From: Phragmites australis
Lineage: Eukaryota; Streptophyta; Magnoliopsida; Poales; Poaceae
Assembly (NCBI RefSeq): GCF_958298935.1
Contig: NC_084922.1
Location: forward strand, 12,030,501-12,094,500
DNA: 64,000 bases
Direction: 5' to 3'
The notes under the pieces are model-generated. The model searched no databases. It was given only the letters and a program-made list of their open reading frames with translations, and had not been told where the DNA came from. Both the position numbers and the translations under genes were made by a program. Shown here in pieces: positions 12,044-24,009 of the stretch (the first letter of the stretch is position 1; each line of letters begins with the position of its first letter).

Positions 12044-15000
12044 ACTACAAGAAATCGAACTGTCGATGATGACAGGTCATCATCACAGTATTATGATATT
12101 TTTGTTACAGAATAATAATGATGATGTATTTTCTGCATCACTCGCTTCACCACAGAATCTACATCATAGAATGTACTTAGTGACGAAGTTCATAAAATCG
12201 TCATGGAACGTTTTACATTTTATGATGATTACACTATTGTCATGGAAGAGACACTATTCGGTGACATTTTATTTGTCATGCAATGTGAGATTAAATATCA
12301 TTATTGGCTCGTGTTTCGTTACTAATATTCCCACCGCCACTGCTTGTCTGTGATGAAATAAAGAAATCGCCATATAGTTCTCTCTATATCATCACACATC
12401 CCATGAGAACATTAGTAATATAGAAACACATTATAGAACAATCTGAACATTTGGACTATCTCATTACATCACCTCACATAATCTTTCACAAAAAATATAG
12501 ACAGCACAAGTCAAGTTCACGGGTGCAAAATATAAGCATGTCTACATCTTTCCATGCATACAATCATCACATACTTAAAAAGGTACTTTTTACCATATTA
12601 TATTGAAAACATGATTAATTTGAACCATGCACTCATCAAAGAATTGAAAAGCTATCTTGACCGCATCTAGAACGTCCTCTTGATCCATGTCCCCTTGCTT
12701 CTACTGCTAGTGTCATGATGTCCGCGGCAGGCAAAGGCATGGTGGTGGTTCACTGGACTCAACGACGGCCTCATGTATAGAGCGATGGTCAGGACCCTAG
12801 CCGGGCACAACGTCATGTCGACAACCATGGCCATCCCCGATAGGCTCCTTAACCTCACAACTTCCAACCTGCATACATACAATTTTATTTTAACACAAGA
12901 GAATTAGCCATGTATTTCATATCGAGCTACATTCAAATTAAGGTTAGTTTCACTGTTGTTACATTGACCAAGAAATTAAGTTATATATGTGAACTAGTAT
13001 AGTAGGTCATTGCTATTATAAATAAACAACAAGGAGATACTATAATAAGGGGTGCTGAATTTGGTACCCAAGGGATTGAGGCTTATGTTGTACAAATTCA
13101 TACTCACTGTATTTTTACAAATGCAACCAATGCCTACTTCAATAAGTTTAGCAGTAAGTTCTTTTTTATAGTTAAATATCCATTCCGTCAGTCTAGTATT
13201 AATTAATTAGGAATCAGAAAATACAGAATGGTCCAAAAGAACACAAGTAGTTCAATGCAAAAACAGTTTGAAGGTAAATGCTTCAGAAGAACTTACATTT
13301 ATTTTTGCTATTTTGATTATTTCCTGGACAAGAGTATTGTTCATTGTATTTGCCACCAACTTTCTGCTTTCTTATTTGTTTATTACTACTTTCCTATAGA
13401 CAACATTAAAACATATTGGGAAGTAATGCTTTTAAAGAAATTAAGAAAGAACATTCACATGTATTAATTGTTAAGGTGTAAATGTTGTCCATCAGCTAGG
13501 AGACACAAGAAACATTTGGTACATGTGAGGCTTGTGGCTAAATCAGTTTGTGTTATTAGTTTAGAGACAAATTCGAAGATTATGAAGTATAAAAAAATGT
13601 AGGGAACTGGTTACGAGTACCTGATAGGGGTTGCCACTAAGCAGGAGGCTTTTAAGGGAAATCTTTGCATCCGCATGCTTTTTATGGATGGTTACCGGTC
13701 CAAGAAATAGCTCCATAAAATTTACCTGAGGTTACTGGTAAACCCGATTTCTCATAGATATCATATTTACTAGAAATTTACCAAACAAATTAATAAAATC
13801 AGCATGAAGAAATCAAGATAAGTAATTTTTCATCTCAAATTTTCAGGTAGCAAGTATCAAGGATGCATAACGCATGATACTACATTTAAAAATCTATTTG
13901 CTTGGTTCAGTGCACTCCCAACTCATTACTATTCTTTACAATATGAAACAGAAGCTAAATCAACGTATAAAGGTTACACCTTCATAAGATGGATATAATG
14001 AGATCTTGGTAAATGAAAATGTTGTTTGCTCATTGAAAAAATCTGGTTCTGAGGGTGATAAATATTAGAGTAATGACTGTAGCACTTCTGAACAGATGGA
14101 TTTAATAGTTGACTAATAATAGTGTTGTGATTGTTGCAAATTCATATCAGATTGTGACATCTACATACAATGGCAAAACTTTTGCAGAGTATGCTATTAT
14201 CATCTTTTGAATCATGATGATTCTATTGGCATTTTTAGTTGTTAAGCAACTTGTGGTTGGACCCTTGTCTAGCAGGCTGGCCAATCCAAACAACTTGTTA
14301 GTCTAGCCAAAAAAAATTGGCATGCTAGAATTGACCTGACCTATTAGGAACATATGCAAACATAACTACACGGGCTATCTAATCTTTACGGCAGATGCAT
14401 TAGTCATCTATCATTTCATTAAATGAAGCAACCAATAAGACAATAAAGCTTGAAGGTCTTTGGGATGGTTAATTAGATATGCATTCGATGAGGGTCCTTA
14501 ATAACCAAAATCATAATCAATATTCCACTCAACTGATGATTCGGACATGAACCAACAAGATGTGATAAATCGAAAGCTGAAGGTAACAAAAGACTCACCA
14601 GAGAGAAAAACTCATTTACCACAAAAAATTGTGGTTTAGAGCCTGGAGGAGGTAGGATCACCAGGTGAGGTGAGAGACATGACCATGTGTGCGTGCAGGG
14701 TGCTGGTCTGGTAGCGGGCTCCTGGCCATCCACATCAGTGGCTCTAGCGACCCCTTCATGAAGCTGCAGTTGGGCAAGCGACGTGCCAAGATGGCCATGG
14801 TCAAGTGCAGTCTGGCACTCTCCTGGGACAACGAGTTTAGCTTCGGTGACGTCGCCAAGGAGCTCATCGTGTCTGAGCTCAACGAGGACATGTACTTCAG
14901 CAACAACGTGTTGGGTCACGTCTAAGTGCCACACTTCTGCTCGGGTGGACGGTCGCACATGGGGAATCAGGTCAGTGGCACAGCCACCCAGGATCGGCGA

Positions 15001-15994
15001 CCTAAATCGTTAGAGGCGGCAGGGCACCGGGCACGCGGAGGCAACAAAGTGTTGGGCGCATCGGAGGCGATGCGACACCAGGCATGTCAAATGGTGGCTG
15101 GGAGGTGGGATTGTGGATAGGGTTTGGTGATGCGACTGTGCAGCTGTGCTTGTGCGTTGTGTAGTTTTAGATCGGGCCGCACCAACGCGGGACGGTGAGA
15201 TTATTTTGGATGGGTCGGCGATAATTTGAAATTTGGCCAAAATTTTTTGCTCGGTCGTATTTTTATCAGGTCCTCCCATAAAGCTATGCAGTTTACTACA
15301 TGTAAGGATTTCTCTGCCCACATATATGAGCCCTTGACTGTTAGTCCATCGCTACTCCACCTCGTCTTGTCATGGCAAGCAGATCTCCAGCGATGCCAAC
15401 TCTTCCTTGGAAACCTAAACCCTAGCCTCAGCAACTTTCCCTCGCCACTTCACCCCGCTCCCTAGCTTTCCTTTTTATGCTTGAGGTTCTTCTGCTCGTC
15501 CTTGACATATTCCTCCTGGATCTTGACGAACTCCATGCAGCGTTGGAGCGACTTGAGGAGGCTAGGTAGGACGACAGGAGAACCATCGGGGTGATCACTG
15601 GAGGGGTCGGGTGGTGGTGGTGGCTGACATCGTGGAAGCGAGGGTTAGGGTTTGGAGTGTTGGGTTCGAATTTGGGGACGGTTCAAGGGAGTAGGGCGTG
15701 GGGGGAGGCGGTGTGGGTGGAACCAAGACAGCTCTGTGACAAAAACAGATTTTATCATTGATTTATACTAGGCATCATCTTATTTCTTTGTGACGATGAT
15801 ATATAGTAACATCACAAAACAATCGACATTCAATGATGATGATAACAGTTCGTCATAGACACACCTGAAGAAATTGTCCCACTAAAGACTCATGATGAAA
15901 TTTCTTGGATCGTCACCAAATAATCCCCATTTTGTGACATTTTCAGGTTTTGTCACAACCATTTTTGTCATAGATGATTGAATTTTTTGTAGTG
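12044..15994. mobile_element. CACTA (En/Spm) transposon, non-autonomous, 3,951 bp
   Basis: The left end at 12044 reads CACTACAAGAAAT; the right end at 15994, on the opposite strand, reads CACTACAAAAAAT. These are diagnostic CACTA termini. The flanking 3-bp target duplication is exact: GCT at 12041-12043 and at 15995-15997. Subterminal zones carry short direct and inverted copies of TGATGATGACA/GTCATCATC-like motifs (12063-12090, 12170-12360, 15770-15990), the kind of array bound by the transposase TnpA in this superfamily. No TnpA/TnpD-like frame is visible, so this is a deletion derivative or gene-carrying passenger. Two GC-rich islands (12660-12890 and 14640-15740) contrast with the AT-rich remainder; the second holds a C2-domain gene fragment. 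Confidence 0.93.
14689..14925 (+). pseudogene. Captured C2-domain gene fragment inside the CACTA element
   Basis: A 78-codon frame ends at TAA 14923-14925. Its sequence follows a plant C2 domain: LLAIHISGSSDPFMKLQLGK, a basic K/R stretch, LALSWDNEFSFGDVAKELIV, and SELNEDMYFSNNVLGHV. This matches the strands and Ca-binding loops of C2 domains in C2-GRAM-type proteins, where the usual text is close to GSSDPFVKLQLGK, NPSWDEEFSF and LDEDKYFSDDFLG. Several normally acidic loop positions are changed (WDN for WDE). The stop falls where the family normally continues with V-P-L, so only one exon-sized piece is present. The island is GC-rich and sits between CACTA ends, which suggests transduplication from a host gene. 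The exact parent is uncertain. Confidence 0.7.
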
Positions 15995-15997
15995 GCT

Positions 15998-16254
15998 TTT
16001 TAGTGGATAATATCATTGCAAATGATTAATTCTAACAAGCAAGACAATTATTTATAATGTTTAGTATATAGTTCATAATTTTTTCATGCAATATTAATAG
16101 ATATACTACAGGTAAGGAAAAAATTCATTGCAACTAAGAATTTAAATGCTTCATTTAGTCCTCAAGCTAATAATATTAACAATAAGATAGTTCTTTGCTC
16201 TTCTAAGAGCTTACATAATCCACTTAATTCAATGTAGAAATTAAAAACTAAATA
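15998..16254. other. AT-rich spacer
   Basis: Short AT-rich stretch between the CACTA element and the Copia-type gag relic. Nothing recognisable. Confidence 0.5.
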
Positions 16255-17435
16255 CACCACCACTACTGCTAATGACAAATTGGAAGATTATATTGAGTCT
16301 CCATGCACATCTTCAAGTTCTTCTCCAACAAGAACATCATCATCCATAAGATCATCATCAAGCACAAGATTTTCAAAATTGATGCTTGCTCCTCCTTCAA
16401 GGTCTTTTGATAGGTCATCCATGGAAGGTGTACTAGTCTTTCCATCAATCTTCATGATATCATTGTTCTTCTTTCTAGGTTTGATAGCTTCTTGCATTGC
16501 TTTTTGTAATGTTGGAAGAATCTCCCACTTCATGTTCAAGCTTCTTGCTTTTGAACATAGTGAGATTCATGCTAGGATTTCTTCTTCTTCTCGCCATGAA
16601 GTTGCTGGTACAAGTCCACAATGTGGTTGGGAGTGTGGCAAATTCAAGACTAATGGCCGCTCATTCCACAATTCTAACATTCTTAGCCTTATTTACCGTA
16701 TTCTCCCCCCGATGGAATCTTCTTTGATTATTGTTTCTTCTGTTTGAAGTTGTTACTATGCTTTGTTTTTCCTTTCCATGGAGCCTTCTATGGCCCTTCC
16801 CCTTTATTATCTTTATTCTAGAAAGATGTAGCATTTACTTTAGGTGATGCTATTATGCAATATATAGGTCAAGACAAATGGTTCTTTATTATATACTGAT
16901 CTTCTCTCTGATCTTACTGTAGTTCATTACTCAGGTTGACATACTCACATACATTTGGTGGTTGTTCTTCTTATACCAGTGGCTCACATAAGTGAGTTTG
17001 GGGTGGAAGGTTGACAGGGTCTTTTTTATGAGATCTTTATCTCCAAGTTTTTTGCCACACAACTTCATGCATGTGGATATCCCATAGATAGTGGTATTCC
17101 ATTTTTCAATGGTCTTATAGTCTTGAAAACACAGGTTCTACCATTCGCGCTACACACTGTTTCTATCTTCTCAAAGTGAGTCCCACAACACCTTAGGATT
17201 TCTCTTAGACATGTACTCATTATTGAGAATACTACTTAAATGGTGCCCCAGGAAATGCAGTGCCTAAACTTGCTCAACTTCAGTTGCACAGGATCATCCT
17301 TCTTGGGTTTAATAGTCTTCAAGAGGTTCTTCCCATTAAGAAGGATCTCAGCATCAAGTGACCAAAATAGGTAGTTACTACCATTTGGGGCAAGCAATCA
17401 AACTCTCTCTCCATGAAATCAAACATTTTCTACTG
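16255..17435 (-). pseudogene. Copia-type retrotransposon gag relic
   Basis: On the minus strand the start of the relic (near 17390) reads NYLFWSLDAEILLNGKNLL, then LSKFRHCISWG and a stretch recalling the W-N-x-A-I-Y-G-I and MKLCGK segments of these gag proteins. It ends in a basic region and a zinc knuckle of the form C-x2-C-G-M-S-G-H-x4-C-H-T-P-N-H-I-V-D-L-Y near 16600-16670. Stops lie inside the knuckle region, and frames change several times. Downstream, to about 16290, is an acidic tail (LDDDLMDDDVLVGEELEDVH). No protease, integrase, RT or LTR is attached. It is an old gag-only remnant, a different lineage from the 2-3.7 kb Copia fragment. Confidence 0.7.
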
Positions 17436-18248
17436 AATTTAAGTAATTTGCATGTAAGTTTACTGCATGTAAACAAGTAGTAGGGAGCAAAAAGGAGTAG
17501 ATGATTGTATAAGATATTCTCATAAGCATTTTAACATTTTTCAGGATTTCATTAAGATATATTGCTAATTTATTGAATTAATACCCATTATTTATTCATC
17601 CCAAAATTCACACAATGCCAAGAAAAACAGAAATATGAGGCTCTTTGAGGAACTAAATCTAAGATCTGTAGGATTAAGTGATAATTAAATGGCATGATTC
17701 ATAGTATGTGATAATTAAATGCATTCAAAAGAGTATAATAATATATCAACAATATTCAATTAAGGCGTAATATAAAGAAATATGGTAATTCATATTCAAA
17801 TATGCCTTAATATTTAATTAAGGTGTAATATAAAGAAACATGGTGATTATGCATGTGTAGCAGATCCGACAAAGATACGTTGCTAGTCTAGATATAATGT
17901 TCCTCCCGATCAAGAAGTCACTTGCGTTGCGTGCTACAATTTCCTTCGAATCTCACCCGGGGTACGGTGCGCGTGCGTGCTTCTTGGATCTCTCGGTCGG
18001 GCCGCATCGCCACCGAATCGACCACGCTGTGCATTATTCTCGTTATTTTTGGAGGCAAAATCGCGTCAAGCGCGGAAGCAGCGCACTCAACCACGGCATG
18101 GTGATGACGAGCTCGTTGCTGGTGCGAGGGGTCACCGACGATCACGTGTGCGACGACGTGCCTCGTCCCCGTGCGGTGACAACGATTGTCAGGGAACAAA
18201 CACATGGCTGGCTCGTGCATTGTCCTCATATCCATCTGAATTCACATA
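17436..18248. other. Spacer with short direct repeat; no gene recognised
   Basis: An AT-rich part contains a direct repeat of about 25 bp (ATTAAGGYGTAATATAAAGA) starting near 17758 and 17817. A GC-rich part at 17890-18230 is open on both strands, but neither protein resembles a family I know. Confidence 0.45.
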
Positions 18249-18515
18249 CTATTCCCTCTATTTCTTTTTACAAGCCGCACACGCATTTCAAGATCCAAAT
18301 TTTATAATCTTTGATCAATATTTAGTCTAACAATATGAAGACTCTGAGATACAAATATGGTGTCGTTAGATTCGTATTTATAAATACTTTTTTATATGTA
18401 TGACTTTGTCTTTATCAACAATATATAATAATAAAAAATAACGATCAAAGTTTACGTTTAGAGACTATGTCAAATTAAATCAAATCGCGTCCTATATTTT
18501 GAAATAGAAAGACCG
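18249..18515. mobile_element. Stowaway-like (Tc1/Mariner) MITE, degenerate
   Basis: The left end, CTATTCCCTCTATTTC, is roughly mirrored on the opposite strand at the right end (GGTCTTTCTATTTC). The AT-rich interior of about 270 bp and the CCCTCTATTTC/CTCCGTTTC-type terminus are typical of grass Stowaway MITEs. The TA target duplication is not clean, so borders are good to a few bases only. Confidence 0.5.
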
Positions 18516-19239
18516 GCTAGATGAGGGATTGTTGCTCAACAATGTCAACATGCGTGGCCGGCGCCCATCTTCGCACATTTAATACCTAGTCGATTTGATC
18601 AATTTTGACATGAGACATTGGCACGAATTTAGTTATGTCAAAATTAAGCTAAACAATTTCCACCTCTGTCGGCATATATCACTTCTTGTCGCGGAGTAGA
18701 GATTTGATGGTTCTACATATTCTCACTAAACCACATGTCTATTTGGTAGAGCTAAATGTCAATTTACAGCTTTCAAGTCTCAGACGATTTCATAAGAGTG
18801 ATTATTTTAAATAAATTAAATATTAAAAACTAAAAAATCAACTTCTTCTGATTCATTTCTTTCATAAAATCCCTTCCTTTACAGAGTTTATCCAAAACAC
18901 TTAGAATCAATTTCAAGCATATAATCACTTTTACAATAGAATCAAATCGAATTTGGATAAAAAAAGGCTCTAGTAAACGATCGCTAAGATTCTTGTTAGC
19001 TACGGTAGCAACCATACAGTCGTGGACGTAAGGAGCAAGTGGTTGGGCATTCACTGTTGCCTGGGTGGCCTAGGCGTGTCACTCGTCCGACAAAGGTGAG
19101 AGGGCTGGACAACTCCGGTGCCGTCCACAGGACGTCGTCCATCCAGACAGCGACGGCTGCTGCGGCACTGCTAGAGCAATAGCATCGGCAAACCGCAATC
19201 AGTAGTGCCCTGCTTATCGCGATGACAGTGCCACGTGTA

Positions 19240-19504
19240 GGGTGCTGCTCAAGCTGGGCCCACCGCGACCGAACGCTGATGGGCCGTGTTTGTTCTAGTG
19301 GAACGTGAGGACCACGGGCCGAGATTTGGCCCGTGCTTACGAAATGGAGGCCCAACCATCTCACGCGGTCCAACGCAATTCCTCCATTCTAGCTTCTCAA
19401 GTCGTGTCCCACGCGGCTTCCCAAAACCCGGTGGTCTTCTCGAGGACGGAACGGCTTCCCTGCGAACACCACAGCCGCAACCGCGCCGCGCGTGCTTGCT
19501 TATC
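19240..19504 (+). promoter_or_regulatory. CHMP7 promoter/5' leader with GGCCCA (site II) motifs
   Basis: Between about 19250 and 19350 there are several TGGGCC/GGCCCA-type motifs: CTGGGCCCACC near 19254, TGATGGGCCGTG near 19277, TTTGGCCCGTG near 19326 and GGAGGCCCAACC near 19346. Such clusters are common upstream of plant housekeeping genes and are bound by TCP factors. I see no TATA box at the expected spacing. The assignment is from motif type and position only. Confidence 0.4.
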
Positions 19505-22500
19505 ATGGCTTCCGGCGAGGGGGAGGGGTGGGAGGCAGCGGTGCGTGCGGAGGTGGGCACCGGCTGGTGGGACGACCCCGACGGCGTCGACCTCCGCGCC
19601 AAGTTCAAGGCCTTCACGGGGCAGCGCCGCGACTGGACCCAGCCCACCCTCCTCTTCTGGAAGGACCTCATCCTCCGCGTCGCCCGCCGCCTCCGCCTCT
19701 GCTCCGCGTCCGCGCACCTCGTAAGAGACTCACCCACGGCTTCCTTCTCCCGCTCCCCTCCCTAACCCGCCCGAGTTCGCGTGCGCCCTCTCTTGTGAGT
19801 TCTTACACGACGATGGCGACAATTGCAGGTGACAAGTGTTTGGTTCGCCCGACCCGGAGGACTCACGCCGCTCTGCTTGCCGCAAGTTCTGGTCTGTTTC
19901 CACAACGATCTCGCCATACTGTTGTTCCTGTGATGATTGGAGACTGAATTTTGAATTTCTCGGCGTTTTAGGAAGAGATGCGCGCCGATGGGGACATACT
20001 GCTGCAGTCCGAGCTGATTGATCCAACCTCAGGGAGTCTGTGTCAGCTGGTCAGGAGGATGAGCCAGCTGGCTGTTTCAAGGCGGCCCATTGCGCAGGAG
20101 GACATCCTCGTGTTCAAATCGATGGTTGAGGTATATATGCTGGTCCACAAACTTGGTTGGTACTGGGTACAATGCTACCATTCTTATTTGGTTCCCTGCT
20201 AGTGGATCACAGGAACGGGTTGTGGATATTGTTAGGGAATTGAGTGATTCTCATTGGACATCAACCTGCATCGTAACAATTAGCAAATTCAATAGCTTCT
20301 TCAGTGATCGGGAGGATGCTCATGCCGCATTGTGTTACTTGACACAATGTGGGAAAGCGCGGTATCTTGTGACAAGGAAGCAAGACCCTATTGAGGTTTA
20401 TGCCTTTTGTTGTGCATTGCATGTTATTCTGCTGTAGCAAGTGCCCTACTGTGTTTTACTTAATGATTTGTTGGATGGCTGCCTTCAGGGTATCAAGTTT
20501 ACACTTGCTGCCACTCAAGTTCCTGCTGTATCTAAGCTTGATCGTGACATCTTGCACTTAGTTTGGACAGAAGAGAGGCTGCAGGAGCAGCTTGATGTGC
20601 TTGATCGTCGATGGGAGATGTTAGTCTACTTCTCAACTTGGTATCTACAATTTGCATGAAACGTTACTGTGTTTCAAAAGGGTGTCTTTGCATACACGAG
20701 AGATCCGAAGACTACACATTCCAGCACATCATATTGTTTTGGCCTGTTTGACTTGTAGGAAATGCACACAAAAATAATTATTTTTAGTTGGCAAATATGA
20801 CATATCAATTTTTAGAGAATATCAAACCATGGAAATAGTAGTTGATTATGTTTACCTTTCTATGATTTCTTCTTTGGAAAGGACTGCCCATCACTTCATG
20901 CTACCAGATTTTGAAATGCTGCAAGTTTCTGCTATCAGATTTTCTACTTCCTGCATCCTTTGTAACATTGCTACATTGCTACTCGCCTTCTACTTGTTTT
21001 GTTTGTGTTTGTTCAGGGTGTTAAATTATTATGGTTGGATGCCAGATTAAGTTTATTCACATTTATGGTTGGATGCCAGATTAAGTTTATTCACATTTAT
21101 CAAAATTACGTCGCACAACCACAGGTATTGTTGGTACTTGATAATGGAATTTTGGGAGGTCTAGAATAAATAAAGAATCGAAGAAGGTTGCACAACATGG
21201 CTGAACACTGAAGTCCATAACGTTAATATGATTCTTGATTATTTTTTTTTTAGAAATTCTAATGCTAAAATTGTTCTGCTTTGTAAAATACGATCTTATG
21301 ATAGTTCAAGAAGAAGGGCATTGGCATCCTTCAAGTCTGGGGACAAACAAGCTGCCTATCGTTATGTGAGGCAGTCTAAACTGTTCTCACAAAGCCAGAA
21401 CAGATGCACAACATTGTTAGAACGTGTTGAAGAAGTTATCAGCCTAATTGCAAGTGCTGAATCGACTAAGAAGGTTCAATATTCTTTACAGAAGTACACT
21501 ATGAGTAATTAAATCAATTGATACGCGTATTACAACAATGGACATGTTGTTGCCTTAACAATTAATGCTTTGCATGCTACTAGGTCTATGAGGCAATCCA
21601 AATCGGTATCCAGGCAATGAATAAGCACAATGTCAACATAGAGGAGGTTAACATCCACCTGAAGGAGGTTAATGAGCTTGTTGCGGCACAAAGAGAAGTT
21701 GATGCTGCCATTGGTAAGTTGTCACCTGTCGTTCTTTCACTATGAATTCCTCGCTTTTAAGTGAGGAATTTTCATCCTATGGACTTGATGGTGTTATTTG
21801 AATACAATGTTTTCTCTATCTAGGGAAGATGATTACATGGTTTTGATAGAGTCCAAGTTACATACTAGAACAAGGACCGCGGTGCTTTGGCATAAGATTG
21901 ATAGTTTTTTCATTCCATTCTAAACCAAATTAGTAAATTTAGCCCAAGTCAAACCCACGCCCGACCAATCTAAGCTCAACCTAGCCCAAACCTTATCCAG
22001 CCCAAGTCCAACCAAACCCTAAGGCTGCATTTGGTCTCAATGCTACTCGGCGAAATCGGCTTATCGAGATTTCTTTGTTAGGGCTGTTAATTTTCCAATC
22101 ATGCGCCACAGTCTGTAATCCAAATCGAGTGCCAAGTCTGTTAATTTTCCATGTGCCACAGTCTGCACTAAGGCCAACCACTCCAGATTGTCATTGAATC
22201 TACTTCTGAATTTCTTGTGTTTCGAAAACTTAGAATCATTAAAGGTGGTATTGTTTAATTGATATGATCGCTGCAACCTGTTCAATCATGCGGCTTTTAT
22301 ATTGATCTGCTTATGCGGCACATATTTGAGTTCCACATGCTCAACTTAAAGAAGATATAGATGTAGTTCCTAAAGACAAGAAGTTATAAATATGCATTGT
22401 ATATGCTGCTGGTACAATTGCTGGATAAATGATGATTTTGAGTTGTCATCTACTCAACTACTGTGAACACTTATAACAGCACTAATCTACTCTTTCTTCT

Positions 22501-22893
22501 GCTGTAAACTCACAATTATAGATACTGAGATACTTATGTTAGTCTACGTCTGGTCCCACATTGTCTTTGGTTTAGACTTCTGTGACCCATGTACTGTAAT
22601 AGTAACATCAATTGTTTCACTCAGTTCGTAAAAGGATTAATGGATATCAATGTGTAGTATGTTTTCCTGTAAGATTCTGATCTGGTTCTTTTGTAGAATC
22701 AGTACCACTCCAGTCGTTAGATGGTGAAGGTGATATAGAGGAAGAATTCAGGAAGCTGGAAGTGGAATTGCAGGATGAGATTCCGCATATGCAAGTTCAG
22801 GAACCAATGTTACATGTCAATGATGCAGAATCACCTGAAGAAGTTAAATCATTGAGCAGTAACCTGTCAAATATTAAACTTGAGGCAATATAG
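19505..22893 (+). CDS. CHMP7: CHMP7-like SNF7-family protein (ESCRT-III related)
   Basis: Eight exons with GT-AG introns give an uninterrupted 415-residue protein: 19505-19720, 19829-19891, 19972-20130, 20213-20395, 20489-20619, 21305-21473, 21584-21713, 22697-22893 (stop TAG). Phases agree across every junction and the total is 1,248 bases. The start is the first ATG in frame with GEGEGWEAAVRAEVGTGWWD. The N-terminal half (WWDDPDGVDLRAKFKAFTGQ, VWFARPGGLTPLCLPQVL, SQLAVSRRPIAQEDILVFKS) is the winged-helix part of plant CHMP7. The C-terminal half is a SNF7 domain of basic and acidic helices: RRRALASFKSGDKQAAYRY, CTTLLERVEEVISLIASAES, IGIQAMNKHNVNIEEVNIHL, and the acidic tail GDIEEEFRKLEVELQDEI. 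CHMP7 is known to act with ESCRT-III in endosomal sorting and nuclear-envelope sealing. No disabling change is seen. It is convergent with the PIF-like gene. Confidence 0.88.
21031..21098 (+). repeat. 34-bp perfect tandem duplication in CHMP7 intron 5
   Basis: Two identical 34-bp units, each starting ATGGTTGGATGCCAGATTAA, lie at 21031-21064 and 21065-21098. They are in the intron between exons 5 and 6 and do not touch splice sites. Confidence 0.9.
22083..22165 (+). repeat. Imperfect direct repeat in CHMP7 intron 7
   Basis: CTGTTAATTTTCCA...GCCACAGTCTG occurs at 22083-22115 and again, shorter by about four bases, at 22137-22165. The intron (21714-22696) is the longest of the gene. The G/C-rich AGCCCAA-type stretch at 21940-22020 suggests an old insertion, but I cannot name it. 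Confidence 0.65.
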
Positions 22894-23263
22894 ATGCTCC
22901 ATTTTCACTTATTCAATTTGACTTGTACATAGTGTAATCTAGTCATATCTTCAGACCCTTCAGTATGCGTTGTTTCTTCTGAAAAACTTATAAAAAAAAG
23001 GGCAGTTCCGTGGCAGATGTTTGATTATTGCTTTTTGAGCCTCAGCATCTTGCCTCCTTTATTTTGAAACATGTGATTACTATTTGAAGCTTATGGTTCT
23101 TTATTACTGAAGTTTCTTCAGGTCATTTTACTTTAGTATACCAATATTCAACTCACCAAGATGCTGGCTACTAATTTGGCTCTGTCCTTCGTACGATGAA
23201 CGAAGGTTCACATTTTATATGAAATCTATTGTAAAATTGAAGAACTCATGTTACCACATGATT
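22894..23263 (+). other. CHMP7 3' flank, probable 3' UTR
   Basis: AT-rich sequence after the CHMP7 stop. No clear single polyadenylation signal; likely 3' UTR over the first few hundred bases. Nothing else recognised. Confidence 0.4.
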
Positions 23264-23271
23264 ATGTCATG

Positions 23272-23652
23272 GAAACCTGGCCAAGTGGCCTGATGGGACG
23301 GCCTGGCATGAGCGTGCGTACGCATGGCCCATCAAGCTTGGCTCCAAAACCGGGCCGGATCATGCTAGCCTGTGTGCCAGAGGCTCGGTCCACAGTATGG
23401 CTTGTGAAGCATATTGTCGTGTCAGGTCGGCTCAGGCATGGCCAGCATGACGGTGGCGATTGGGCAGGGCGGTGTGGCCAGCTGGGTGGGATGGAACAAT
23501 ATAGCCGGGCTAGGTTGTGCCGGCACGACATGCTGTGGCGTCGACTCAAGCACGGTCCAACGAGACGTGCCGTGCTAGCCCAGCCCACCTAGCCCTTGGG
23601 CCGTGTCGTGCCTACAATAGTGGGTTTTGTACCGGCCTAGTTGGCCAGCTCT
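23272..23652. mobile_element. hAT-like MITE, 381 bp
   Basis: The left end, GAAACCTGGCCAAGTGGCC, is mirrored by AGAGCTGGCCAACTAGGCC from the right end on the opposite strand. They are flanked by an 8-bp near-duplication, ATGTCATG (23264-23271) and TTGTCATG (23653-23660). The interior is rich in GGCACGG/GGGCCG-like words. No coding capacity. Confidence 0.75.
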
Positions 23653-23829
23653 TTGTCATGTAAACTGTATTCGAGATTTTCTAAAATGAAGCGTGCATCT
23701 CACTATCTTTGTGACGTTTGTATGTGATCCGGCAGGGTATAACTTCACTCTTTCATATATGGTCTTGTTATAATATCATAACCATTTTTCTCTGAATTAT
23801 GAGCTTTTCTGATCATTGTTGCAACCTGA

Positions 23830-24009
23830 AGGGTGGCGCAGAAGCATGGATGGATCATATGCGGCTGGATCTTACTCTTAACAATGAAAGCGGTTTGTCA
23901 GAAATCTGTTCTCTGTCCATGATGCTGCCATTTTGAGACCAGCCTTGCTCCATGCGAGAAAGGTCAACTGCAGTAATGCAGAGGCGCTGAAGAATCTATT
24001 TGACTGGTG
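23830..24009 (+). other. Possible orphan exon, unidentified
   Basis: A frame free of stops for 40 codons ends in TGA at 24009; near its end it contains AAILRPALLHARKVNCSNAE and LKNLFDW. A strong donor-like CTG/GTGAGTCC sits at its 3' end (about 24007). Base composition and the Ala/Leu/Arg pattern look coding, unlike the AT-rich surroundings. I do not recognise the protein and see no partner exons. It could be a gene relic or chance. Confidence 0.25.

Noticed and set aside
17897..18330. 136- and 117-codon overlapping frames, possible small gene
   Set aside because: Three frames are open at once, no recognised domain or splice pattern; composition effect is the simpler reading.
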